Assembly: GCA_021648465.1 (NCBI GenBank)
Contig: JAKISR010000006.1
Span: 1-54,853, forward strand
DNA length: 54,853 nucleotides
Origin: Sulfurimonas sp.
GTDB taxonomy: Bacteria > Campylobacterota > Campylobacteria > Campylobacterales > Sulfurimonadaceae
Direction: 5' to 3'
The position numbers and the translations under genes were made by a program. Of this stretch, positions 8,469-16,386 are shown one piece after another. The notes under the pieces were generated by a model. The model was given only the letters and a program-made list of their open reading frames with translations. It made no database searches and was not told the origin of the DNA. Every line of letters begins with the position of its first letter. Position 1 is the first letter of the stretch.

Positions 8469-9137
8469 CTAACCTATAAATTTATACCCTATTCCCCACA
8501 CGGACTTAATATATTTTGGCACTTTTGAATCATCCCCTATTTTATATCTGAGATTACTTATGTGCATATCTATAGTTCTATCTTTTGAGTTATACTCTAT
8601 GCCAGTAACAGCATTTGAAATAACTTCACGCGAGAGAACTTTATCACGATTATTTAAAAATAAATACAATATATCATACTCAATTTTTGTCAAATCAAGT
8701 TCAAAATCTTCAACTTTTATCTGCATCTTATCTTCATTTATTTCAAAATCACCAACTCTTTTATTATTCGAAGTAACTCTTCTTAAAATTGCATTTATGC
8801 GGATAATAAGCTCTCTTGGCTCATAAGGTTTTGCTAAATAATCATCGGCTCCAAAATCAAAAGCAAGCATCTTATCACTTATTTCACCTCTAGCTGAAGA
8901 TATAACAATAGGAATATTTGATTTTTCTCTTATCTTTTTACAAACATCAAAACCATCCATTTGAGGTAACATTAAATCAAGCACTATAAGTGCGTATTTC
9001 TCAGTATTTGTTTTTAAATCCTGTAATGCTTCAAGTGGTTGAGAAAATGCTTTTACTTCAAAATCATAATTTTGTAAATAATCGCAAAGGAGTACTTGAA
9101 TATCTAAATCATCTTCTATTAAAAGTATGTTTTGCAT
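8469..9137 (-). CDS. OmpR-family response regulator
   Basis: This two-domain regulator has a receiver domain with the acidic pair near residues 9-10, phospho-acceptor Asp54 (LIVLDLMLPQMDG) and Lys103 (YLAKPYEP). A C-terminal winged helix (about 130-222) carries the usual SREVI, DRTIDMHISNLRYKIG and SVWGIGYKF segments. The ATG at 9137 overlaps the upstream stop as TGATG; a GTG one codon earlier is an alternative. Two 11-bp direct repeats one helical turn apart upstream of the first cytochrome gene (11727-11748) are the expected kind of site for this family, so it probably controls its own operon. Confidence 0.93.
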   Translation of the reverse strand: MQNILLIEDDLDIQVLLCDYLQNYDFEVKAFSQPLEALQDLKTNTEKYALIVLDLMLPQMDGFDVCKKIREKSNIPIVISSARGEISDKMLAFDFGADDYLAKPYEPRELIIRINAILRRVTSNNKRVGDFEINEDKMQIKVEDFELDLTKIEYDILYLFLNNRDKVLSREVISNAVTGIEYNSKDRTIDMHISNLRYKIGDDSKVPKYIKSVWGIGYKFIG

Positions 9138-9520
9138 CACTCCACTTCCCAGTCATCAAAATAGTATATAAACTTCTCTTTTTGTTTATCAGAGAGAGTT
9201 TTATGCATCATTTGTAAAAATTTATTTTCTGTTTTATGTCGTTTTTCATCAAGAGATTTATTAAGTTTAATTAACTCTTGCATATCAAGCTTTTTTGCTA
9301 CAAAGAGGTTCTTTTTCTTTTCTTGAATATCTTCTTTGTACTCACTAAATTCTCTTAAGTTATATCTAAAATCTTTAAGTATTTTTTTTACTTCTATCTC
9401 TTGTGATTTAGAGAGTTTTAAATGAGAAATCTCTTTATTTATATGTCGTTCGCTATGATTATTATAATCATCAGCGAATAGACTTATCAACAATAAAAGT
9501 ATAATTACTAAAATTTTCAT
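9137..9520 (-). CDS. Periplasmic Spy/CpxP-like helical protein
   Basis: This small exported protein has a signal peptide (about residues 1-16, ending FADD). The mature part is all helical and highly charged, with two LTxxQ-like motifs: LSKSQ near residue 36 and LSDKQKEKF near 109. This is the layout of CpxP/Spy proteins, periplasmic chaperones or repressors of a cognate sensor kinase. It is encoded directly between the cytochromes and the two-component pair, overlapping the regulator by TGATG, so it probably tunes the kinase. The family call rests on motif layout and context. Confidence 0.75.
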   Translation of the reverse strand: MKILVIILLLLISLFADDYNNHSERHINKEISHLKLSKSQEIEVKKILKDFRYNLREFSEYKEDIQEKKKNLFVAKKLDMQELIKLNKSLDEKRHKTENKFLQMMHKTLSDKQKEKFIYYFDDWEVE

Positions 9521-9531
9521 GACACTTATCC

Positions 9532-10650
9532 TTATTTGGGTATTTTAATATCTTTATCATTTAATAAACCTTGCTCAATTCCTTTATGACAAGCTTTACA
9601 ATTTGATTTTTTACTTATATTTTTATTTTTAAATACTTCATCATCTATATCATCATGTCTTTTTTTCCAGTATTTTGTTTTAGTAATGGCGATGATGCCT
9701 TTTTTATCAATACTATTTAAAATTTTATATGCTGATTCTTTAGTGGAATTCTCAGCTGCGTTTTTTACTAAATACTCCTGAATTAACTCCTTATCCTCTT
9801 CCTCCAAAGATGCATCATCTCCAAAGTGATTTTCTAAATCATTCATCATTGTTATCCATGATTCTTTTGGTAAAAGATATGGTGGGTAAAGTGTATGACA
9901 ACTTATACACTCTTCATAAAATAGTTCATGTTTTACTTTATAATCAACTCTTTTATTTGCATCTTCAAGCATAATATTTGATGGACTTACTAACATATAT
10001 ACAAAAAATAGCACAGATGAACCTATCCATATAAACCCAAACACTCTTTGAAATAAACTTAGCTCTACACTCTTTGCGTCAACATTTTTATAACCATTTT
10101 TCATAGAAGATATTGCATCAGATTTATGAACAACTTTATCTAAAACAACTCCTGCAATATGTACAAAAACTACAGCTATTAACGCATTTGCAAAAAACTC
10201 ATGGATCTCTTCAAAAAGCTCCATATCTTTAAATATAGTGGCATTTAAAAAAGATAGAACTCCCATTCCCTCTTGAGTACCATAAACAAGTGTTCCGCTT
10301 ACAACTGCAAGTAGTGCTAAAACTATCATAGATACTATGGCCCAAGATGATGCTGGATTATGTCCTACATATTCCTTTTTTTCTCCAAATACGTTTATCA
10401 TATAAGCAAATAAATCTCTAAGATTTAAATTAAAATCTTTAAACTTTGAGTATCTTACATCCATAAAACCCCAAACAATTCTATATAATAAGAGCAGTCC
10501 AACCATGTATCCCAAAGCTACATGAAAACTTAGAAAATTTTCCACTTCACTTAATATATATGCTAATCCAACAGCAAGAACTAGCAAAATATGAAAAAAT
10601 CTTGTAGCAAGACTCCATACATATACTTTAGTCATTTTCATATTTTCCAT
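9532..10650 (-). CDS. Cytochrome b561 domain fused to a diheme cytochrome c
   Basis: The N-terminal ~220 residues form a membrane cytochrome b561-type domain with candidate heme ligands H20, H43, H150 and H164. The last helix ends near residue 221. The C-terminal ~130 residues are periplasmic and have two heme c sites, CISCH (248-252) and CKACH (near 353-357), with the conserved LLPKESW...LENHFGDDASL segment of diheme cytochrome c (DHC). It is a paralogue of the separate DHC at 10628-11230. In SHP-DHC-cytb clusters the b-type protein takes electrons from quinol to DHC and SHP. ATGs at 10641 and 10635 are alternative starts, since the frame overlaps the upstream gene. Confidence 0.88.
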   Translation of the reverse strand: MENMKMTKVYVWSLATRFFHILLVLAVGLAYILSEVENFLSFHVALGYMVGLLLLYRIVWGFMDVRYSKFKDFNLNLRDLFAYMINVFGEKKEYVGHNPASSWAIVSMIVLALLAVVSGTLVYGTQEGMGVLSFLNATIFKDMELFEEIHEFFANALIAVVFVHIAGVVLDKVVHKSDAISSMKNGYKNVDAKSVELSLFQRVFGFIWIGSSVLFFVYMLVSPSNIMLEDANKRVDYKVKHELFYEECISCHTLYPPYLLPKESWITMMNDLENHFGDDASLEEEDKELIQEYLVKNAAENSTKESAYKILNSIDKKGIIAITKTKYWKKRHDDIDDEVFKNKNISKKSNCKACHKGIEQGLLNDKDIKIPK

Positions 10651-11230
10651 AATTTGGAATATTTATATATCTTTCTTCGTATGAACCTTTATCTGCTGTT
10701 TTATGACAAGCCATACAGTTTGCTATAGACTTAACCTCTTTTTGTTCTACCATATCTCTACGAAGTTTTCTATGCTCTTTTTTGAAGTATCTTGTATCGC
10801 TAACTGCTATAGGTGTCTCATCTCTTCTTATGCTATCATCAATCTTTCTACTTATTTTATAATCTCTAAATTTTTCAGCTGAGTTATAAACTAAATAGTT
10901 TAAAATTCTTTTATTCTCTTCTGCTTCTAATGATGCATCAGTTTGGAAATGATTTTCTAAATTACTCATAAGTTTTACCCATGATTTCTCAGGTAAAAGT
11001 CCTGGTTGATATGCAAAGTGACAACTTCCACACTCTATTTTATAAAAAGCATTTCTAATTGGTGCTACACCTACTTTAGAGTATCCTTTTCTATCATCTC
11101 TATCTCTGTATTCACCTCTTTCATTTTCATAATAACTACTACTTCTATAGTTGTCATCTCTATGCTCATTTGGACTTGCCATTAAACTACCTGTTAAAAC
11201 AATTGCTATTATTAATAAAGTTTTCATCAT
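10628..11230 (-). CDS. Periplasmic diheme cytochrome c (DHC)
   Basis: A signal peptide (about 1-18, ending LMAS) is followed by a strongly charged, Tyr/Arg-rich linker (about 20-50). The diheme domain has CGSCH, the conserved LLPEKSW and LENHFQTDASLEAEE region, and a second heme site CMACH near the C-terminus. DHC is the electron donor of SHP in bacteria carrying this cluster. Here it lies 8 bases after the SHP-like gene and overlaps the cytochrome b fusion gene. AAGGATAT precedes the tandem ATG start. Confidence 0.88.
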   Translation of the reverse strand: MMKTLLIIAIVLTGSLMASPNEHRDDNYRSSSYYENERGEYRDRDDRKGYSKVGVAPIRNAFYKIECGSCHFAYQPGLLPEKSWVKLMSNLENHFQTDASLEAEENKRILNYLVYNSAEKFRDYKISRKIDDSIRRDETPIAVSDTRYFKKEHRKLRRDMVEQKEVKSIANCMACHKTADKGSYEERYINIPNYGKYEND

Positions 11231-11238
11231 ATATCCTT

Positions 11239-11658
11239 TTATTTTTTATTTACGATGTAAATTACTACATCACCTTTTTCTTGTGCACTTCCCTCTCTAA
11301 CATAAACATCTTTGAAGTTACGTCTTAACCATTTTTTTACATCTTTTACCTTTACAAATCTATCAGCATTTGTAGTTGGTGAAAGTGGATCAATCACCTT
11401 GCCTGTACTGATATTTTCACCATTTTTACTAAAGTCACTTGTATGACAAGTCACACAAGATATTAATTTACCTCTTTTACCAACATGCTTTGAAGTAAAA
11501 ATTTTCTCACCCCTGCTATAATCAAACCCCTTAAATTCAGGATTAGCTTTTTTAGCTTCAGTTTTTAAGTCATTCATATACTTTTGCATTTGAGGATTAA
11601 AATCATATGCCTCAGCTATAGATATTAAAAGCGTCAAGCTAATTAGTAGTTTTTTCAT
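11239..11658 (-). CDS. SHP-like monoheme cytochrome c (DUF1924)
   Basis: Sphaeroides heme protein (SHP) is a class I-like cytochrome c that can bind O2 or NO at its heme. Here a signal peptide (MKKLLISLTLLISIAEA) precedes a mature region with one heme site, CVTCH, and a C-terminal segment KKWLRRNF...EKGDVVIYI typical of DUF1924. The Asn in that segment could be the distal ligand known in SHP; that is inferred by analogy. The ATG at 11658 has AAGGAG 7-8 bases upstream; a longer frame to 11718 would put 20 residues before the signal peptide and is rejected. It is the first gene of the operon. Confidence 0.82.
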   Translation of the reverse strand: MKKLLISLTLLISIAEAYDFNPQMQKYMNDLKTEAKKANPEFKGFDYSRGEKIFTSKHVGKRGKLISCVTCHTSDFSKNGENISTGKVIDPLSPTTNADRFVKVKDVKKWLRRNFKDVYVREGSAQEKGDVVIYIVNKK

Positions 11659-11680
11659 AATCTTCTCCTTGTTTTTTCTT

Positions 11681-11712
11681 TGTATAGTGTTATTATGAAC
11701 TAGCTCTGTCAA
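11681..11712 (-). promoter_or_regulatory. Predicted promoter of the cytochrome/two-component operon
   Basis: On the minus strand a perfect TTGACA (11712-11707) is followed by TATACA (11686-11681), with 20 bases between them; a weaker CACTAT gives the usual 17. Both precede the AAGGAG ribosome site of the SHP-like gene. The repeats at 11727-11748 sit immediately upstream. Confidence 0.45.
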
Positions 11713-11726
11713 TCTCACTTTGACTT

Positions 11727-11748
11727 TTTCTTTACAATTTCTTTACAA
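11727..11748 (-). promoter_or_regulatory. Tandem 11-bp direct repeats, probable regulator binding site
   Basis: TTTCTTTACAA occurs twice back to back (11727-11737 and 11738-11748); on the transcribed strand it reads TTGTAAAGAAA twice. Two perfect copies with an 11-bp period are the classical arrangement for an OmpR-family dimer bound head to tail. They lie 15 bases upstream of the -35-like TTGACA of an operon that itself encodes such a regulator. Confidence 0.6.
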
Positions 11749-12018
11749 AGAGAAGATTAAAAAAGGTATTAAAGGTATTGATATGCTTGGCGATTAATGT
11801 GGCTGTAGGTCTTATGGTAATATTAAATTTAATTTATACCATTAAAATTTTTCTATACTCTCAAAACCATTCATGATATCTACTTCTAAATTTTGTCTGC
11901 TTTTATCTATTAAAGATTTCATAAAAGAAAAAAATAAAAGCTTACAAACAGGTAAGTTCTTATACGCTCATTTAAAAATCAGAGTTGTTTATGAAATGCC
12001 TTCAAAAGCTATAATAAA
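11749..12018. other. Intergenic stretch without a supported gene
   Basis: Together with the promoter region this makes a 360-base gap (11659-12018). Short frames exist on both strands, including a 49-codon plus-strand frame at 11873-12022. None has a ribosome site or a recognisable product. I see no RNA gene or clear terminator. Confidence 0.5.
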
Positions 12019-12651
12019 CTAAGAAGAAGTATATATTTTATGCTTTTTAAAAATTTTAATAAAAGCGTCAGCCATCATCTCATAACCTATTTTATTAGGA
12101 TGTATATAATCATTTTTGTAGGCTCTGTTTTGCATAACAATAGGTAGTATTTCATCTTCATACATGACATCTGTTTCTTGTGCTATTTCATCATAAAGTG
12201 AGAGTACCTTTATTCCAGTAAAACTTAGATTTGGAACACCAACAAGCAGTACTTCTGCTCCACTTTGTTTTATAAGATTTATCATAGCTATAAGATTATT
12301 TTTGAGTTGCTCTCTTGAATATTTTTTTAGTATGTCATTTCCACCATGACAAAGAATTACTAAATCAGGGTTTTGTTTTAAAAACTTTGGCAAACGCTTA
12401 AATCCATCAGTGGATACTTCACCAGACACACCAGCATTTATAACTTTTAAGCCACTTTTTTTTGCTAGTACCGATGGATAAGAAAACTCTTTTTTTACTC
12501 CAAAGCCATAAGTGAGGCTATCTCCATAAGCAAGAATTACAGTATCACTTTTAAATGGGGGAAAATGAAATTTTTCTTTAGTGTCATCCATAATAGTTAA
12601 ATATATAATAAGTACAAATACCAATATAGTGCTAAATACAATTTTATTCAT
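12019..12651 (-). CDS. SGNH/GDSL-family esterase or lysophospholipase (TesA-like)
   Basis: This 210-residue protein has an N-terminal hydrophobic helix (about 4-20) that acts as signal or anchor, so the enzyme faces the periplasm. The SGNH blocks are in order: block I AYGDSLTYGFG (catalytic Ser near residue 45), block II NAGVSGE, block III GGND (near 107-110) and block V DYIHPN with the catalytic Asp and His. It resembles E. coli TesA. It is transcribed divergently from the B12 genes. A TG-C-TATAAT box ends 7 bases before the ATG with no ribosome site, so it may be leaderless. Confidence 0.88.
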   Translation of the reverse strand: MNKIVFSTILVFVLIIYLTIMDDTKEKFHFPPFKSDTVILAYGDSLTYGFGVKKEFSYPSVLAKKSGLKVINAGVSGEVSTDGFKRLPKFLKQNPDLVILCHGGNDILKKYSREQLKNNLIAMINLIKQSGAEVLLVGVPNLSFTGIKVLSLYDEIAQETDVMYEDEILPIVMQNRAYKNDYIHPNKIGYEMMADAFIKIFKKHKIYTSS

Positions 12652-12657
12652 AAAACA

Positions 12658-12663
12658 ATTATA
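12658..12663 (-). promoter_or_regulatory. Predicted extended -10 (TG-C-TATAAT), leaderless-type, esterase gene
   Basis: TATAAT on the minus strand ends 7 bases before the ATG at 12651. It lies 18 bases from the divergent TATAAT at 12681-12686, so the two promoters are almost back to back. Confidence 0.5.
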
Positions 12664-12680
12664 GCAAAATGTTTTTTTGT

Positions 12681-12686
12681 TATAAT
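12681..12686 (+). promoter_or_regulatory. Predicted extended -10 (TG-T-TATAAT) reading toward the B12 genes
   Basis: A T-rich stretch followed by TGTTATAAT is a good match to epsilonproteobacterial sigma-70 promoters. Transcription would start near 12693 and include the small ORF at 12712, and possibly the TonB receptor gene. Confidence 0.5.
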
Positions 12687-12711
12687 TGCAAAAATTTAAA
12701 AAAGGTAAGTG

Positions 12712-12864
12712 ATGACTCCTAAGGGATTTGGTAAACGATACTTCTGCTTAGCAGCAATCCAGGCTTATATATCACTACTAAAAATTTCTGCTCTTAGTGT
12801 ATCAGTATATACACTCGATGGCAAACCACTTAAAATAAAAATCAACTCTCCGCCTTCTGCATAA
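12712..12864 (+). CDS. Possible 50-aa leader or orphan small protein before the B12 receptor
   Basis: This 50-codon frame has its own -10 box (12681-12686) and an AAAAAAGG ribosome site about 7 bases before ATG, and ends in TAATAA. The product begins MTPKGFGKRYFCLAAIQAYI, has a hydrophobic middle and a Pro/Ser end. No family is recognised. GC is about 37%, higher than its surroundings. It lies 73 bases before the TonB receptor gene. It may be a leader peptide, an orphan protein, or coding-like sequence over a structured RNA (GGATT at 12724-12728 can pair with AATCC at 12756-12760). I cannot decide between these. Confidence 0.4.
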   Translation: MTPKGFGKRYFCLAAIQAYISLLKISALSVSVYTLDGKPLKIKINSPPSA

Positions 12865-12870
12865 TAATTA

Positions 12871-12903
12871 TCTAAAAAAAATCAATATTCTAAAAAAAAT
12901 CAA
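12871..12903. repeat. 15-bp direct repeats upstream of the TonB receptor gene
   Basis: TCTAAAAAAAATCAA occurs at 12871-12885 and 12889-12903, an 18-bp period. A related TAAAATAAAAATCAAC lies just before, at 12831-12846. They sit 35-67 bases before the receptor ATG, next to a -10-like TATATT near 12915, so they may be a regulator site. The A-tracts could also simply be curved DNA. Confidence 0.4.
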
Positions 12904-12937
12904 CTTTTACTTAGTATATATTAACACAGGAAAAAAT

Positions 12938-14839
12938 ATGCAAAAAAAAATAATGTTATCTCTAACAACGGCTTTGTTAGTTAGTTCACTTCAGGCAACT
13001 ATCATAGAACTTGAACCTATCTCTATTACATCAACTGCAATTAAAACAGATGAGCTAAAAGCAACTGATGCTGTAGAAGTTTACACACAAAAGGATATTG
13101 AGCAAGCTCATGTTCAAAACCTTTATGAGTTTTTAAATCAACAAACTTCAATTGTAACTATGCCAAGCTTTGGAAATCCATTTTTACAAAAAATAGATAT
13201 GCGTGGATACGGCATAGGGGATGGATACCAAAATATTGTAATCACAATAAATGGTAGAAAAATGAATAATATAGACATGGTGTCTCAATTTTTAAGTTCT
13301 ATCTCTCCCTCATCAATTAGCAGAATAGAGATTATAAAATCTTCTGGTATTGTAACTGGTGGAGATGGAGCGAATGCTGGTGTTATTAATATAACTACAA
13401 AACAAAACAATAACAAAGAGATATCTATTTATGGTGGAACTAATCATTTATCTGATTATTCTTTATACTTAGGTCATAAAGATGAAAAACTATCAGTCTC
13501 TTTTAGTGGGGAGAGTCAAAAAAAAAATGTTGATAGAGATATATCTAGTAATATTTTTAAAGATGAAAATAAACTATTAACTGCTACATTTAATCTAAGC
13601 TATAATTTAAATGAAAAAATAGAGTTAAGTGCTAATATGTCTGCTACAGACACTACTGTTATCTATGGAGGCGCACTCACAAAAGCACAATACGAAGCAA
13701 ATCCAAATCAACAAGGTTCATCAAATTCAACAATTCAAGAATATGAAACAATTAATGTTGATTTAGGTTTTAGATATTACATAAATGATGAACTTACTTT
13801 AAATACAACTATCTTTAACGAAAAGAAAAGATCCAACTATGTAACTTCCTCATGGGAATCTCGTTATGATTATAAATCTCTCAAAACTATTCTAGATTAC
13901 ACAGATGACTTCAAAAGTATATCTGTTGGGTTTGATGGATTTAAAGGAGATAGAACAAGTTCTAGCGATACAACTACAAAAGATAATTTAGCTGGTTTTG
14001 CGATAAGTGAGTTTTATATAAATAACTCTACATTTAAAGCTGGTTATAGATATGAAAAAGTTACTTATAAATATAAAAAAACTAATACTTCTCTTAAAGA
14101 TGATCACTCTTTATATGGTGCTGAATTAGGTTACAACTATACTTTTGATAAAGAAAAATCTTTTTTTATCAACTATTCACACTCTTATCAAGCTCCTGAC
14201 ATTGATAGATTTTTTAATTGGGGTGGTACATTTAATGCTTTTATAGATCCAAGTAAAGCTGATAATTTCAACATTGGTTTTAATTATATAACTTCATCAA
14301 ATAAATTTAAAATCTCTGCTTTTTATATTGATTTGAAAAATGAAATTTATTATTATAAAACTAGTTTCAAAAATACAAATATAGATAAATCACATAAGTA
14401 TGGTCTTGATATTTATGATAAATGGCTTATAAATAATAATTTTTCTGTTGTTTTAAATTATAACTATGTCCAAGCTATTATAGATAAAGAGATAGAAAAT
14501 GGAGAAAACTTTGCTAATAAAAAACTACCTGGTGTATCAAATCACAATATAAAAGCAACTCTTAATTATAAAGTATTTAAAAATACTACACTTGCTCTAA
14601 CTCAAATTTATCGCTCAAAAACATATGCAGCTGAAGATTTTAACAATAATTTTACTCAAAAACAAGATGCTTATAAAAGTACAGATATTTCTATAACTTA
14701 CACAAAAAAAGGTTTAGAACTTTTTGCTAAAATAAACAATCTGTTTAATCAAAAAAATGGTTTATGGATTAGAGATGATGCTATCTATCCAATAAACTTT
14801 GAAACTACTGCTAAACTTGGGCTAAAATTAAAATTCTAA
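12938..14839 (+). CDS. btuB: TonB-dependent outer membrane receptor, probably for corrinoids
   Basis: This 633-residue receptor has a signal peptide (about 1-20, ending LQA). A TonB-box-like stretch follows (about 25-33, EPISITSTA), then a plug domain (about 40-150) with the DMRGYG and GGDGANAGVINITTK signatures. A 22-strand barrel ends in LGLKLKF. AGGA lies 6 bases before the ATG. The next genes encode BtuF, BtuD and BtuC, so the substrate is probably vitamin B12 or another corrinoid. Specificity is inferred from context, since TonB receptors for iron chelates look alike. Confidence 0.85.
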   Translation: MQKKIMLSLTTALLVSSLQATIIELEPISITSTAIKTDELKATDAVEVYTQKDIEQAHVQNLYEFLNQQTSIVTMPSFGNPFLQKIDMRGYGIGDGYQNIVITINGRKMNNIDMVSQFLSSISPSSISRIEIIKSSGIVTGGDGANAGVINITTKQNNNKEISIYGGTNHLSDYSLYLGHKDEKLSVSFSGESQKKNVDRDISSNIFKDENKLLTATFNLSYNLNEKIELSANMSATDTTVIYGGALTKAQYEANPNQQGSSNSTIQEYETINVDLGFRYYINDELTLNTTIFNEKKRSNYVTSSWESRYDYKSLKTILDYTDDFKSISVGFDGFKGDRTSSSDTTTKDNLAGFAISEFYINNSTFKAGYRYEKVTYKYKKTNTSLKDDHSLYGAELGYNYTFDKEKSFFINYSHSYQAPDIDRFFNWGGTFNAFIDPSKADNFNIGFNYITSSNKFKISAFYIDLKNEIYYYKTSFKNTNIDKSHKYGLDIYDKWLINNNFSVVLNYNYVQAIIDKEIENGENFANKKLPGVSNHNIKATLNYKVFKNTTLALTQIYRSKTYAAEDFNNNFTQKQDAYKSTDISITYTKKGLELFAKINNLFNQKNGLWIRDDAIYPINFETTAKLGLKLKF

Positions 14840-14848
14840 GGATATTTT

Positions 14849-15664
14849 GTGAGTATAAAAATTATATTTATCATACCTTTTTTACTACTCACCCTTAGTG
14901 CTAATGAGAGAATAATCTCTCTTAGCCCATCTATCACCGAAATAGTTTATGCCCTTGATAAAGGTGATGATTTAATCGCTACGAGTGATTACTCTTTATA
15001 TCCACCAAAAGCGAAAGAGCTTAAAAATATTGGTAGTTATAGTAATCCTAATATTGAAAAAATCATTTCTCTCTCTCCAGCTCTAGTTATTGGTCAAGAG
15101 TTTAATGAATCAACTTTAGAAAAACTTAGATATTTTAAAATAAAAACTTTAAAATTAAATCTAAAAACAATAAGCTCTATTAAAAGCTCTATCAGTATTT
15201 TAGCAAAAAAGATAAATTCTAAAAATGCAGATAAATTACTAAATAATATCAATAACGCTATAACAAACACACCTAGAAGCAAACAATCACATAGTGTTAT
15301 GATAGTTTATGGTCTTCATGAAGATTTACGAAATGGCATATATATCGCAGGACACGATATTTTTTTTGAAGATATTATAAGAGAATGTGGAAATACAAAC
15401 GCTTATGTCAGTAACCTTACTTCTCAACCTGTTTTAAATTATGAAAATGTTATAGCTCTAAATCCACAACAAATAATAATCTTACACTCTCATGCAACAG
15501 AATCTCAAGTAAATATAAAAAAAGCACTTAAAGCTTGGTACGCTCTACCCACTGATGCTTCTAAAAACAAAAATATCTCTATAATTGACGAAGACTATCT
15601 TCATATTCCATCTCATAGAATAGCTCTCACTATTTCAAGGCTTTGCAAAGAGATGAATAAATGA
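14849..15664 (+). CDS. btuF: Periplasmic corrinoid-binding protein, BtuF-like
   Basis: This class III (helical backbone) binding protein delivers cobalamin to the BtuCD permease. A signal peptide (about 1-18) is followed by RIISLSPSITEIVYAL, the typical start of BtuF/FhuD-type domains. Two lobes carry NPNIEKIISLSPALVIG and the later NYENVIALNPQQIIIL. The start codon is GTG at 14849 with AAGGAT upstream, 9 bases after the receptor gene. It overlaps btuD by four bases (ATGA). Confidence 0.85.
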   Translation: MSIKIIFIIPFLLLTLSANERIISLSPSITEIVYALDKGDDLIATSDYSLYPPKAKELKNIGSYSNPNIEKIISLSPALVIGQEFNESTLEKLRYFKIKTLKLNLKTISSIKSSISILAKKINSKNADKLLNNINNAITNTPRSKQSHSVMIVYGLHEDLRNGIYIAGHDIFFEDIIRECGNTNAYVSNLTSQPVLNYENVIALNPQQIIILHSHATESQVNIKKALKAWYALPTDASKNKNISIIDEDYLHIPSHRIALTISRLCKEMNK

Positions 15665-16386
15665 TTAAGTTAAAAAATCTCACTTGTTTATATGATGATA
15701 AATTAATTTTAGAAAATGTAAATCTACAAATAATTAACCATTTAACTATTCTTGGAGCAAATGGTTCAGGAAAAAGCACTTTAGCAAAAGCAATTTGTAA
15801 CTTAATAGAGTTTAATGGAGAAATCACACTAGGTACAAAAAATATAAAGCACTTATCACTTTTACAAAAAGCAAAAAAAATCTCATATATTCCAGCAAAA
15901 TTAGAATCTTATGATACCCATATAAAAGTTCAAGAGTTTGTTCTTCTAGGTAGATTTCCTTACAAAAAAAGCTTTTTTGATTACTCAGAAGAAGATAAAA
16001 AAATGGTAAAAGAAGCATTAGAGTTTTTAAACATATCACATCTAAGTGATCATACTATACACTCACTTAGCTCAGGAGAACAACAATTAACCCTCATAGC
16101 CGTAGCGCTAACACAGCAGAGCCAAGTTATCATCTTTGATGAGCCAACAGCAAACCTTGACCCACATAACTCTAAAATTATTGCACAACATATAAAGTCT
16201 TTAAAACAAAAACATCAAATCATCCTTATAACACATGATTTAAACCTTGCTTCTTATATGCATACTCCTATAATTTTTATAAAAAAAACCCAAGCAAAAC
16301 TTTACGAAAAGGATTTTTTTAACAATTCAAATTTAGAAAATCTTTATGGTGTAGAGTTTGAATCATTGGCGGTAAAATATGAGTAG
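15661..16386 (+). CDS. btuD: Corrinoid ABC transporter ATPase, BtuD-like
   Basis: The ATPase subunit of the importer has Walker A GANGSGKST at 32-40, the signature LSSGEQ at 136-141, Walker B VIIFDEPT at 156-163 (Asp160, Glu161) and the H-loop LITHDLN near 195-201. The length of 241 fits FecE/BtuD-type ATPases. It overlaps btuF (ATGA) and the permease gene by 8 bases, which is strong evidence for one operon. Confidence 0.88.
   Translation: MIKLKNLTCLYDDKLILENVNLQIINHLTILGANGSGKSTLAKAICNLIEFNGEITLGTKNIKHLSLLQKAKKISYIPAKLESYDTHIKVQEFVLLGRFPYKKSFFDYSEEDKKMVKEALEFLNISHLSDHTIHSLSSGEQQLTLIAVALTQQSQVIIFDEPTANLDPHNSKIIAQHIKSLKQKHQIILITHDLNLASYMHTPIIFIKKTQAKLYEKDFFNNSNLENLYGVEFESLAVKYE

Noticed and set aside
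11873..12022. A 49-codon plus-strand frame starting MISTSKFC and ending SKAIIN in the gap before the esterase gene
   Set aside because: It has no ribosome site or promoter, no recognisable family, and overlaps the end of the convergent esterase gene. It is probably chance.
12690..12937. Cobalamin riboswitch upstream of the TonB receptor
   Set aside because: Only a weak AAGGGA...GGT-AAA resemblance is seen. The GCCACTG loop and the CAGGAGACCTGCC-type B12 box are absent, so I do not call a riboswitch. The region is kept as an open finding.
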